From positions 3,038,001-3,102,000 of the forward strand of contig NC_065532.1 of the NCBI RefSeq assembly GCF_020184175.1: 64,000 nucleotides of DNA, in the 5' to 3' direction. The stretch comes from Aphis gossypii (Eukaryota; Arthropoda; Insecta; Hemiptera; Aphididae). Positions 1 through 13,254 of the stretch are shown here, in pieces. The notes under the pieces are model-generated. The model was not told the DNA's origin, made no database searches, and saw only the letters and a program-made list of their open reading frames with translations. Position 1 is the stretch's first letter, and every line of letters starts with the position of its first letter. A program made the position numbers and the translations under genes.

Positions 1-3000
1 TGTTACCGTGATAGAAAGTGCCACCCTTTGACACTAATTCAAGCAATATAATAAATTATGACTGCTCTATCAGTAATATCAGATATTATGTGAAAATTAA
101 GCCAAGGTTTTCATTACCATAATTCAAAAGATTGTTTTACCTTAAAATGGTAAAAGAATGTCTTAAATCCTTATTGAGGTTACAATACTGTATAATTTAT
201 TTTCATAAATTATATTTTTTATTTTCATTTTAATATAGATTTAATATTCTTACGCTTACTACAGTTATCAACATATAACTAATTGTATCGTAAAATTCTA
301 AAAAGAAGAGTATTTGATTAAATAAAATATTAAATAACTTATAATAAACAATTATTAGGAATAGGAATATCAAGTATAAAATAATTTTACCATTACATTT
401 TTCAAAAATAAACTTTATATACAATGTTCATTAAAGACTATAATATTGTCATTTTATTTTTGAACTTATTCAAATTATGTTTTGTGAACTTGATAGGCAT
501 ATTCTTAAGTCTGAAAATAATGTGATAGTTGAAATATTTGTAGTTTTCTTGGTAGGCTAACACAAATGTTTGTCGAATGATCCAAACTGGCAACATTCAG
601 TTACTAGAGGATTGTATTTCTATTTTTATTAGACGTTCTATATTTTTCAAGTGGTTATCGGGAATACGATTTTATGTAGACAATTTGTGGGTAGTCTGAA
701 TCCTCAATAAATAATCCTTTATATACACTACTCTGAGTTTTTCCACCCTGACCACAGGGACGAGAGAGTTCACAGTGTACCTACCTCTATCCCTACGGTA
801 ATGGATAGCCTAAAGAGGTTTTATCTTGTTGAGTATGCACATTTAGTCTTTAGAAGGTTTTTTTTCATGTGAAGAAGGTGGGATGATAACTTGGCGTTTT
901 ACAAACATTATATATTGTATTATTTTTTATATTATCCGAATTTTTGACAACATCTGATATACTCTGATAAGATAAGTGGGTTTGGGGTAAAATAAATTAG
1001 GACATTGATCTTTTAATATTTATTTATTTTTCAATAATAACTTATAAGTAAATTACAATAATCGAAAAAGGTTTTATATTAATACATATTCTATTTTACT
1101 CGATACTTGAGATAAATTTGATAAAAAACCATTTAAGCATTATAAATTTAGTGATAAAAGAATGTCGATACTGTCTTTTGATTAATAACTATTACTATGA
1201 TATATATTTGTTGACATATAGTTTTTATTTTTCCATTCCAAGTTCTGAACATAATATACTCGTATACAATACTAATACATTTTTAATTATCCTTCAACTA
1301 ATTGAAACAATAGTAAATACACCTACATACGTAAATAATAAAAATTAACATTGAGTATTGCAAAGTGCACTTTCAAGAAAAGTTTAAGTTAATTAATATA
1401 AAAAAAATCTTATACTTATAGTTGCAAAATTAAATTAAATCATGCCCAGTGAATTTCTATAGCTAATGAAAATAATTTATTTATTAATTTTATCGACCAG
1501 TAAAGGCATTTTTACGCTAGTACAATAAGTAATTAAAAATTATAAAATACTATTTTAGGGTTATATTAAAAATTATATAATAGTTTATTATTAAATACAA
1601 ATTTTCTCATTCTGATTTTGGTTAAAATGTTAGCAAATATCAATAACGGTCTATGTCAACAAAAAAACTGTCCCACAACCTAGGGGGACATACATTATAG
1701 TAAATTTATTTTGACGTCAATATTTGTATTTTGTACACAGTACATTAGGTTAATACATACAGTAATAATTATGATCTAATAATTATTTATGTCATGAAAA
1801 TAAATATATTCCAATCAATGTATTTGTGTATAACATTTTGATTATTATTATTGTTTACAACTTTTATTCCACAATGTTTAATGACTTTGAGCGGTATTAT
1901 TATTACATTGCTATCGCACGTATCTCAAAGACTAAGAAATTGAATCAATATCACAGTAACTACGATTTTTGTACATGAAACGTGCTCAAAATAATATTTT
2001 TCCTTTTGTAAAAAGGAACACGTTTGTTATATTTATTTAAACAGTTATATGAGTTCAGGCCGACGAAAAGGTCAATTTCGAAATTGAATGTTTCAAATTA
2101 TTTATATATTTTGGGAGGGCCCAGCAATAAGAATCACAATTTCAAAGAAAATAACAATATAAATATGTAAAATGCCTATCATAGTTTGATATGGTGATAA
2201 ATGTATACTATATAAACAATAAATTAATTATTTCAATGGTATTTAAAGAATTAAAGATCCGACAATAATTATATAGCTTGGTGCGTTAACAAAAATCATA
2301 TATTCTCGTATAAAATAATAAGCCTTGGCAAGATTATTTTTAAAATGTTTCTCTGAATTTCACAATAGTATCTTCAGGTTGCTAAAGTTATAATTTTTGA
2401 TCGCAATTTGAAAAAAAAATGTTTTAAACATCTATTCTTAATTATCTATTATTGTTTATTATCATTATTATTATTATTGAATTATTACTTAAATAATCTT
2501 TTAGACAATCTAACTAATTAAAATAGGGATATATACCTGTTATATTTGTTAGTTGTATTTTAAACTAGTTATATTTTACGAATATTATATCTAAATATAT
2601 TTAATTATCAAATATATACAAGCAGTTAAAAATGTATCTACACTATTAAGTTTCACATTATACTTAATAAAAGGAAAATGTAATATGCGTAGCCACTAGG
2701 TATCATATGTAATATTTAATTACCTTTGGTATTTTAAGAGAATGTTGACAATATATTTAAAAAAAAATAAATATTTGATAAATATTTTTAAACATAAAAA
2801 AAGAAAATTAATGAGCTTAAAATTTCTGCTTGTTAAAATATAACATTATTGAAATATATGGGATGAGTAAAATGTATCAAGTGTATTTGTAAATTAGTTT
2901 AAGTACTATTTAGGGTGTAATATGATAGCAATTAGCATAATGTATTTTTGGTAATAGTGAAATACAATACTTTTTTTTTTAATTAAGTAGTGTTGTTGTA

Positions 3001-6000
3001 TTGTTTATTAACTATTTTTAATTTTTAACTCAGATTTCAGTTAAAAAAAAAAATAATTACTATTATTATTATAAACAACAACAACAACAATATTATAGTA
3101 TAAAGTACTAATTTCATTAACATTATGCTTAAAATGATTTATGCTAACAAATTAAATATTGTATAATATTTTTATACAATACAATACAATTAAAAAATAG
3201 TAACTTCTAGGATTAGGTTATAAATGGATATTAATTAATGGGTTTTCTAAAAACCTATTTTGGTGGTAATATATCGTTGCAAACATAAAAGCTTATTGAA
3301 AAATAGTGTTTAGTTGATAAACAATTCAATTGGTTTGAATTAAAATTTATAATATTTTAACCAACAATATTTTTAATATAATTAGAAGTATTTGTTATAG
3401 TTTCAGTATTAAATTAATTCAGAAGTATAGCTCAAACTATATGTCATATATTATTGAATATATTAGTAATTTACTAAGTTGTATTTACAAACATTTATCA
3501 TCATGAAATATAAAATTAAACGATTTTTTTTAACCTTTAAGTTATTTTAACCGCAGCATTTTTATATAGCGGTGAGAAAAATAATTTAAAATGCAAACTA
3601 CATCCTAATTAAACGAGCGATGAAATTTATTCTGAATACTAAGTATATACTTAAAATTCGATTATAATCCAATATCCTTTCTTTGATATTATATCTTTAC
3701 CTTTTCGCAGTCATCTAAAAATAAAAAAATAAGAGAATAGAATTTTTTATTATATTTAAGTCTATTTTAGACTTTTATTGTTTTATTATAGTTTCACAAA
3801 GTAACTTATCGTCTAAATTTATAACTGTTCATTTTTTTTCTTCAAACCACTACTATACAGGAATGTCTAAGTCCTATAAAAGCTTTAAAATTAAAAAAAA
3901 ATTTTTGACAAATTTTAATTTCCAACTGTTATACTCGTATTTGATACGTAGTATTATACTAATTTTATAATATTTTTGTAGTGCTTTCAATGTATATACT
4001 ACGTATATTAATTTTACGTTTATATTATTTAGGGCCGAACCAATACGTTAACAAAATAGACAGCCGTCTAAGGTTAGGTTCTGTATGAATAAAATCGAAT
4101 TTTAATTATTATAATATAATATATAATTATCTATATAATTATATTATTATTGTCTTAAAAACAAAATAATATGCGTGATTTGAAAGTGAAAAAAAATGTT
4201 GAAATTTGATGAAAGCTGCATTATTTTATTGTTTTTAATGATATAATAATTTTCAATATCGTATTGTGACTATAGTGGACAGAACTCAATAATAATAAAT
4301 CAAATACTGATGAAATACTCATAAATAACATTCCTTTGTTAAAGTTATGTACTGTTTACTATATATACCTACATTTATCATATTTGTAGGCATTAAATAT
4401 ATGTTTAATATAAATTGAATATTAACATAATATACACAAAATATATTTTAATATAATTCTAAGTTTTAAGAATTAAGAGACAGTTTTATCAGAGTTTTTT
4501 AAATGGTTTAATATGAGTAATTTTAATTAAATCATATTAAACAAAAATTAAAACGCGTTTAAATGCAAATCTAAATTAAATTACAGGTATCATTCCTTCC
4601 GTATTTTGGATGTTAGTAATACAATAAAAAAAGTTTATAGGTAGTTCATAACATTAAACATAATGATGCAGATCACCGGGGTATTACTACTTTTAATTAG
4701 ATTTTAAAGGCAAAATACTTAGTGTAAAATTGAAAGATAATACCATTTTTGAGTTGCCTCGTTGTTTAAAAAGGTTTTTTCTTTTTTATTTTCCAACTAT
4801 TTTAAAATGATAAATAATATTTCAAAAAAAAAAAAAAATAATAATAATTATTATAATAATTATAAAATGTTTTCCAAATTTTTTAATAAAAAATATTAAA
4901 TAATATTATTATCTTAATAATTGATCTGTAAGCAGCTAAAATGCATCCTCTTAAATTACAAGAACACCTAAATCGTCAATGCTCATAATAGCAAAATACT
5001 TTTTTATATTAAATCAACAGTGTTGCGTTCACTGTAACATAAAAAATAACAAGTCTATAATGTGATACATGAACGACATAATTTGTAAACATATTTTTTT
5101 TTAGATATGATTGAATACGTTGTATGATTATGTCGAAAATAAATAATAACGATAATGTTTATTAATTTATCCTTAAAATAATATTTGTTTATATTTTAAT
5201 ATTTATTTCTAATAAATATAACCTAACATACACTATTTGTATTTCATAGGAAGAATAGAATTATTTGAAAGATTAGAATTGCATTTTTTTTTTTAAATCA
5301 AACAACTATTACTTGATCTTTGAACGCTATTTATGTGGATTGTTCGTAACGAGTAGTAATCATTTCCGAAGGATATTGCGTATCGATCAACAAACCATAA
5401 TATTTTCTATTTGTTTTAAAAAAGTCATTTCGATCGAACGTGTAAAGCATATTTTTTTGAATCTGGCCACGTATTTGGCCTTAAAGCCAAAGAAAAACTA
5501 TTACAGCACATAAACGCCGTATATGGAAAGCGATATGAAACATATTTTCTATCTCCATCTCGTTCATGTTACCCAATTCCTCTTTTCTTTCTGTCACATT
5601 ATTTTCCATAAAAAAAAAAATCCGGTTTTATGATACTATTCGCTTCTAAAAGTTATAACTTAAGCCACCATTTTACCCCTCTCCTCCTACCACACCACCT
5701 GTTCAACAATTCTCACTCAACTTTAGCTCTTATTCCATTCAGTTTATATGTTTGTGTTTGACAACATGTTTTTTGCACAAATTTACGGGAATGCTTGTCA
5801 AAATTACAAAATCGTAAACTAGTAATACTACAATCAGAAAAAAAATTACTTTGACATAAAAAGAAAACAATAAGCACACAATTAAACTATTTTCGTATAA
5901 AAACAGTACAAACCTTTGTTATATGGCTTGATATTTGTTTTATAATACTATTTCAAAAGAGTATAGTTTTTATTTGGCATATAATGGATGTGTATACATA

Positions 6001-6871
6001 TATATATATATTTTTGAATACAGTAGTATAATATTTACAGTTTATTATTGTGTGAGTAATATAAGTAATAAAAGAACAGACGTTTTTAAATATGTATTTT
6101 AGATCAGTTTATTTCTCTTGTTAATTAGCTCAGAATTGTTTATGAATTAGCTTAATAGATTCATAATAAATAGTTTGCAAATATAATGAAACACTATACT
6201 ACATTAATTTTGAAATTAACACTTAAAAAAAAAAAATAATGATAACGATATAAAAAAGTAAAATTCTTCATATTTGTCATTGAGTTATAATATTATTATT
6301 TATTTGTGTAAGTTTTAATCGTATAGGTCCAAAGAAAAATATTATTTGAATAATTAAGCACTACACTGTTATAAATAAATAAAAAAGAATCAAACATTGA
6401 TTTCACAAACGTATTTAGGATTTCGTAAGATTTAAATGAGCAAAACGCCTTTTTTTGTAATATTGCAGGTAACGTAATTCTTATAAAAGAAAAAAATAAT
6501 ATTTTTATTTTAAGAATAATATATTATTTAGTCTAAGAAAAGTAATTTGTATATAGTTAAATTCAAGAATTCATTCAAATTTGTCAACAATAATATCAGA
6601 AAGCTTAGTAACCACATCAGAAAATGTTGTAAGTGCGTTATAGATATACCTTCTTCTAGTTGATTTTACGAATTCAAGACTTCTAACTACAAACTAAATA
6701 GCTTAGTTTACATAAAGTTTAAAACTATTCACTTACTTAAAAAATTCAGAAAATTCTAATATTTTTATTTTATTTTTTAATTTAACTTTTTATTAAGTAA
6801 TCATTAATAGTTGAGTCGTACAATGGATAATAAATTGGAAATATATAGATTTCCACCATAAATGTATATTG
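1..6871. other. AT-rich noncoding stretch, no gene recognised
   Basis: Very AT-rich sequence with frequent stops in all six frames. It contains many poly-A and poly-T runs and short AAT/ATT tracts (for example near 2460, 3060 and 4830). A slightly GC-richer patch at about 730-850 has no readable frame that I recognise and could be an old repeat. Short open frames such as 1118-1348 and 5313-5513 have AT-driven composition and no motif, so I treat them as chance. Intron or intergenic DNA is the likely identity. Confidence 0.75.
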
Positions 6872-6956
6872 CTGGGATAGCTAACTTTTAAAGACTTTTG
6901 ATCGACCTCAGAGTTTTTTTAGAATGTTATCGAGATCGACTTGTTGTCCAGCCCTG
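6872..6956. mobile_element. Very short hAT-like MITE remnant
   Basis: This 85-bp unit ends on the right in CCAGCCCTG, and its left end (CTGGGATAG) is a degenerate inverted copy of it. The interior keeps an inverted pair of GATCGAC-type blocks. It is flanked by GTATATTG (6864-6871) and ATATATTG (6957-6964), a 7-of-8 match. An 8-bp target duplication and CAGGG-type ends are typical of hAT transposons. There is no coding capacity, so it would have been moved by a transposase supplied elsewhere. The inverted repeats have diverged, so the call rests largely on the flanking duplication. Confidence 0.5.
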
Positions 6957-9900
6957 ATATATTGTATTGAATTCGTAACTATGTCTAAAGTATTTTTATT
7001 AATACTTTTTATCAAAGTACCAAATTTATTATATAGTTTCAAATAGTTTTATATTAAAAAAAAATCTATTACAGGAACAGAGCGTTAGAATAATTATGAA
7101 TAACAATAATAATAATGTCGTTAATATAATATAAATATTCATAATTTTGTATAAAACGGCGCGTTGTATATGCAATAGTGCTGCATCCATGTCTAGGAAT
7201 CATTATAAAGACTATACAATTCGGGAGAACCATTTTATTAATACTGTGTAGTTATATCATAATTCATATTTTACGCTATACAATATTATCTCGTTTCAAA
7301 ATATTATTCTCAATATATGATTTTATGTTGATATTTTCTTTAGAGAAAATAACCATTAAAAATTAATTAAAATACGAATAACTTAAATGATATATGTATA
7401 TAATATATTCATTTTTATAATTTTACATTGATATTTATATCTACTTTAAAAACAATAAAAATATAACTTTATTTATTCATTATAAAATTCCAGAAATATT
7501 CTAAAAATAAAAATAATCTTTAATCTACTTAAAATGTTTAATAAGTAAAAAAAGAAGCAATAATAATACGATTTGGGAGCTTAACTTTTTATAATATCTG
7601 GTATCGATAGTTTTGATTGTATTTGGTAATTCATTAGATCACTAAAATTAATATTAAGTTTGATTTGAATTTAATAGTAATTTATTTAAAAAAATAAAAT
7701 ATTCTAAGCCAACGAAGATTTAAATAGATTAATATTTATTTTGTGAATAGTTAATGTAAATTGTATTTTATATTCTTAAAAGTAGTGTTTTAATTCTGTA
7801 GGTTAACATAATGTTTCCACGTGTAACTTTATGTTAGTTTTTTGCTTAACTCTGTATAGTAAAAAAATACAATTTTAACTATGTGAATTATCGGTATTAT
7901 TTATCTACGGTAACAAATATTTAAATAGGGACCCTGTTTTAAATATTAAAATTGAACATTTCAAGAAATATATAACTGTAAAATAATTTCCAATTATTTG
8001 CGGTTTTGATGAATTTAATAGAAATTAAAGGTTGAATTAAATTTGTTGTTCCGAACCATAATGTTTGTCATACAAATTATATACATCATTGTAAAACTAA
8101 TAAATTTCATTTTTAATTAGAATTTACAAGAAATAAAATACTGTCGCAAAATTAAATTGCATTAAACATGTACAGAAAATAATTAATACTATTTGAGGAG
8201 AGTAAATTATAACAATGAGGAAGTAATGCACAGAGGGAATCAAATAAAACTATATTATAGATAGGTATTTTCTCAATTATTATTTCACCTGCTAACCATA
8301 ACTTAATAAAATATATTATTTGACAATTTTATTTAATAATTGCATTATATTTTATTGTGTTGGACATATTAGAGAATCATGTATTAATTCGTTATTTTTA
8401 AAATTTTTTTCAGGTATGTAATATTATCGATGAAAAAGGTTAACATTTTGGTTTAGTAACAATATTTAGTCGGTCTAAGAATTGGTAAGCATTTTATTTA
8501 TTATTATTAATTTAAAATGTTATATATAATTAAATGATACAGATTTCCATACTATATTAGGATTATCTATAAAATATCGCTCTCAATTCATCTAATCAAT
8601 ATTTGGATCTATAAAATATTTCAGAGTTTAATAAAATTAGTGTCCCGTATTTACCATGTATTTGTTTATACTTGAAAAAAAAATCTAAACAGAATGCATT
8701 TAACTTGTAAATGTCACGAAACCCAATATTTTTGACATACCAATTAATTGTCCTGTTACCGACCGTAGTTGAAAATTTATTTGGTACGCAATTTGATAGG
8801 TACTTAAAATGTATTTAATATTTTTAAAAAAGTCAAATATTAATCATGAATTTTCTCAACCATTTTGTTTAATACGCATTAAACGCGTTGAAAGTTAAAA
8901 TTAATTTCTCACACGCCTTTACTAAATAACTAAATACCATAGTAGCGCTCCTTCATATACACTATGTAACGATGACCATGTAATATAGTAACTAGCTTCA
9001 AAGTGTGGCCAGTATTCAAGTTACTTCTTGACAAAGGATAAACTTAATATAAATTCTTGAAAGTCTGAAAAACATTCCGTTTTCCAACCTGAATCCATTA
9101 CACATTACTACAGTCTTTATAAATACATGCACTTTCTACTGCATATGTTGGGAAACTATCATATTATGTTTTTCAACCAATATAAAAAATACTTTGTGCT
9201 ATTATAATCTTTTCTTGGATCTAAGGTCGAGTATTAAATGTGTTCACGTTCCTATAATATATTCTCTGTCGAATTATTAATTTTCAAATTCTATTACTAT
9301 ACGCAGTTATATTCGTATACGTTCTTTTTGAATGACTTATATTATTATTTTTTACAATTTAAAACTATATTTTCACTTCAAGCAGATCGATTTGTTTCAC
9401 AATAATTGTTATTGCTGTCTTTTTTTTCGTAACTGTCTATCATTACTTTTGGAACAGTAAAAATAGTTTAATATTTAACTTTGAGTAGATTGGTTGTAAA
9501 TTAAATTTGAATTGTTGTACATTATGAGTCAAAATTAAAAAAAAAAACTTTATTATACGTTTAATATCAAAAATTGTCAACATTTAAATAGCAACTTCTT
9601 TCAATATTTTTTTAATCTTAGAATGAACAATATATGAAATAAACTTGTATTAAATTATCAAACTTTCTAAAAAAGACAAACAAATTAATCAATCTAAATT
9701 TTAAAAAGTCAAATATTACAAATGACAGTATAAACCATCGCTATAAAATATCAATATAAATATTTTATGAAAATCAAAAGTTTTTTTACAATAATTTAAT
9801 TTTGAATTTTAACAATAAAATAATAAAACAGATTATTTTAATACTTTTAGAAAATTTAAATTACAGATTTTTCATGATTTTATTTTAAACATACAAACTA

Positions 9901-10339
9901 CCAATTAGATAGAATTCTCATAAATCATAATTATCTTTAAAATTGAAGATAGATAAATGTTTATTGCTCTAAAATGCAAACAAAACTATGATGAATACAT
10001 ATAAGTAAACACTTACATCATTATAAATGCATTCATTTATAATTTTCATTTTCATTTTAGAGTGTAATATGTAAAATTAATTTATTTTTTAAATTAAGAA
10101 CTTTCTAAAAATTAATTTAGTATATTTTATCATTTTGTATGAAAACATTTTAATACATTCTTCGTTTAATACATTTTGTACATTAATAGGATGTGAACTT
10201 TTAATTATGCGTGCTATTTAGCTTGAGTAATGATTTTAACATAATACTGAGTCATGCGCAATATTTTAAGATTATATCATAGAAAACAAATCAAATGCAT
10301 AAATTGCCCGTACACAATGCTCATTAATAAAATAAAACC
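6957..10339. other. AT-rich noncoding stretch, no gene recognised
   Basis: Continuous AT-rich DNA with stops in every frame. The 62-codon frame at 7178-7366 is AT-driven and has no motif. I see no tRNA, no paired terminal repeats and no exon with convincing splice sites. Confidence 0.7.
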
Positions 10340-10900
10340 GTCGTTTCTGTACACTTCTACATGCTATTATGTTTATCAGTATGATCACAATGTTTTTTCT
10401 CCCGTTGTCGATGGTGAATAAAATAAAACACCAAAGGAGCCATCCAGACAAAAGGCAGATAGAATCGAGAAGTCATAAATCTTGGCCCGATGCAGTTAGG
10501 GGTGGAAAAAAAGGTATAAGTAAAATAAATAACCATCCGTCCTCACGCTCTTTCCAGCGCTCCCGTTCTGTCATCTTCGTCGTTCAATAAAAAAGGCTCT
10601 ATAGAAGTATTTTCCGTTTTTCTATTCGTGTTTTATTAAGATTTGCTGCTTGTTAGGATGCAACACAATAGCAGTGACCTGCACAAATAATCTAGTGGCA
10701 AGGCTATTTTCAAACAGGACGCACACTGACACGGAATGGTCGGAAATTGGTGCGATGCGGGTGCACACCACAAAGATCTAAATCGGATAGTCCCGTTAAG
10801 CCGCTTAAAACCCCCAATCCCCAAAAAAGGTTTATGGAAACAAATTATATAACTCACAAACACTTGTGTTCATACAGCCGTTAATTTGAAACCATTCGGT
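10340..10900. other. GC-shifted patch of unknown role
   Basis: About 560 bp with clearly more G and C than the kilobases on either side. Overlapping open frames occur on both strands (plus 10369-10590, minus 10636-10863), as expected where composition alone suppresses stops. A plus-strand frame is also open from about 10690 to the TAA at 10880-10882. None of the translations shows a domain I recognise. It could be an untranslated exon, a regulatory element or an old transposon piece. I cannot tell which. Confidence 0.4.
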
Positions 10901-12907
10901 AATGACTCATTTATTGTGTATATTTTCTATATTGGGCATGAAAACAATCAATCCGTGAACACGGAATAAAATTAATTCTAATTAATATATAGGTAGTAAG
11001 AAGTACCGTTAACTATTTGAAACTCATATAATAATTTTAGCACACAAAATATATGCTATTATAGTAGAATGTGATTTAGTGTTTTTATGCTAATTTAAAA
11101 TTATGACAACAAATTAACAACGAAACAGTTGGAAATGGAAAGTAAATTTATAGGATTTCAGTAAGATGATTTTTTTTTACACAAACCAAACTTTATCTGT
11201 TTCAAATTACTTCTATTTGTTTACAGCAATAGGTTTTTTTTTTAATTTTAATTTAATACAAATTTAATACAGAGGTTTATTTAATATTACTATAAAATCC
11301 AAACATTTATTAACTTTTATTTTCTAAATAACTACTTTCTATTATACACAATCTCATAATCAGATTATTTTTTGGAGTTTCTAAAATATCTAATTTTCTA
11401 AAATGTGGCTATTTTATTTTCAAATTTGTATAATGGTGATATTTTTACTCTTTTTAAATAAAAAATTATAATTTAATTTCATATTATAAGAATATTATGG
11501 CAAGCAGATATTTTTTTTTCTGCATAGATCAGCACTTAAATCAGATGTGAAAGACTTTATTCACAAAACAGCAAACAACTATTACGTGTAACGTTAATCA
11601 TCTAATCAAAACTTATATCGATTTACTATTTTTAATTATTTAAATTCCTAAGTGTTATATTTGCATGTATAATAATAACACATAATTTCCAGAATGATAC
11701 AAATTCCCAATACCTAAGTTATAATTACTTCACGTTTTTTTTTAAATTCACCTATTTATGCAATCAAAACATGTGCAATTTACTCTTAGACTTTATACTG
11801 AATCTCTTAAACGATTATAATATGCAATATTATAAACATAAACACTATTCATTTTAGTGATACATAGTCACTTCTCGAAGTTATTGGGTAATGGATGATT
11901 TATATTGAATATTGAGCTACACAAATTCTCTACACCGTTGAACGCTAAATACAAAGTATAATTATTATATTTATGATAAAAGATTTCAAAAAATTATTTA
12001 TTTTCAAAGAATATATTATCATATTTTATAAATAGTTATCCAGTAGATATTACGCATATTTCATGCACTTTGTTATGTAAAAGCTGCCAGATGAAAATAG
12101 GGATAGTAGATACAATGCTAAGCATTTTGTTACAATACTAATCGATATAAATATGTGAGAATAAATACTTTGTCATTCGTATGATTAAATTATTTATTAT
12201 CTACATACTACATAGCTTAAATACTAATATATCATAGATATTACATATAGATTATTAATTATTAAAATGTATTTTATTCATTAGTTACATTTAAAATAAT
12301 AAAAAGTCAACATGGACAACAATATATTTTGTTTGAAATTTTAATGATGAAAAGACTCTCTACTTTTATGTTAAAACTGTGTACTTAAGCGAGAAACCAT
12401 TGTCATCATTGTTAAACCCTAGTAATCTATTTTACAACTTTGGTAAACTCATATCAGAAATTGTCTAATGGAAACTAGAGTCCTTTAAACATACTTACCT
12501 AGTCTAGTTGTTAGTACTTAATAGAAGTTGTTTGTTGTCATATTATAACAAGCAACAAAGTTCCATATAATTAGAATGTAACGAATGCAAGGGAGTCTAT
12601 TAACTAGTTAATAAGTCAAAGTTATTATACATTTTTAAATTTCACTAGGTAGCTAATCTTATTAAAATTACTATTAACTAGGTACGTAGGTAAAAGAAGT
12701 TATAAAAAAGTCCATGGTAAATTAATTACTTAGTGATGTACAGTTATGTATTTCAATTTAATTTAATTTTTTATTGAAACAAGTTAGGTTAGTATTTCAA
12801 ATGTTTTTAATTGCATACTATTTATTGAATAAAAAAAACTATTTTATTTTTTTATGTTGCATGTGTCATCATGTCTTTTATTTTCTAAAGGCAGCGTTTT
12901 ACATTTA
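10901..12907. other. AT-rich noncoding stretch, no gene recognised
   Basis: AT-rich background with poly-T runs near 11170, 11230, 11510 and 11740. Nothing resembling a gene, tRNA or transposon terminus was seen. Confidence 0.7.
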
Positions 12908-13254
12908 CAGTGGAACTTCGATTATCCGTCAGGCTCTGGATTAAAAAGTGTCAAAGCATAATCTAACACACAATTAATCAATTAATCGGTTGTATGAAAA
13001 ATTTTCATAATTTTTTAATTTTTTTTTATGAAAAAAAAAACGAAACGAATTGAATTTTTAATTTTCAATAATTTTTCACACATTACCGAATGAGTGTGAT
13101 GAATTTTCTAATTCTATTTTTAGCATCGCAATATTGTTCAATCTACAATAACGATAAATATTTTTTATTTATTAAATAATATTTAAAATTGTTGATTATG
13201 ACGATTAATTGTCACTCTGATTAAGCGAGCGACAGTCAAATGGAGTTTCCACTG
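12908..13254. mobile_element. Pogo/Tigger-like MITE (347 bp)
   Basis: The left end begins CAGTGGAACTTCGATTATCC, and the right end, read as reverse complement, begins CAGTGGAAACTCCATTTGAC. Further inverted similarity (GAGTGACAA-like and CATAATC blocks) extends about 55 bp inward. Both ends abut TA (12906-12907 and 13255-13256), the target duplicated by Tc1/mariner/pogo elements. CAGTGGAA-type ends followed by a CGATTATCCG motif are, from memory, typical of pogo/Tigger elements. No transposase frame is present, so this is a non-autonomous deletion derivative. Confidence 0.65.

Noticed and set aside
4068..4080. TTAGG-like words (also near 12786 and 45083), the insect telomere unit
   Set aside because: At most two imperfect units in a row; not an interstitial telomere array.
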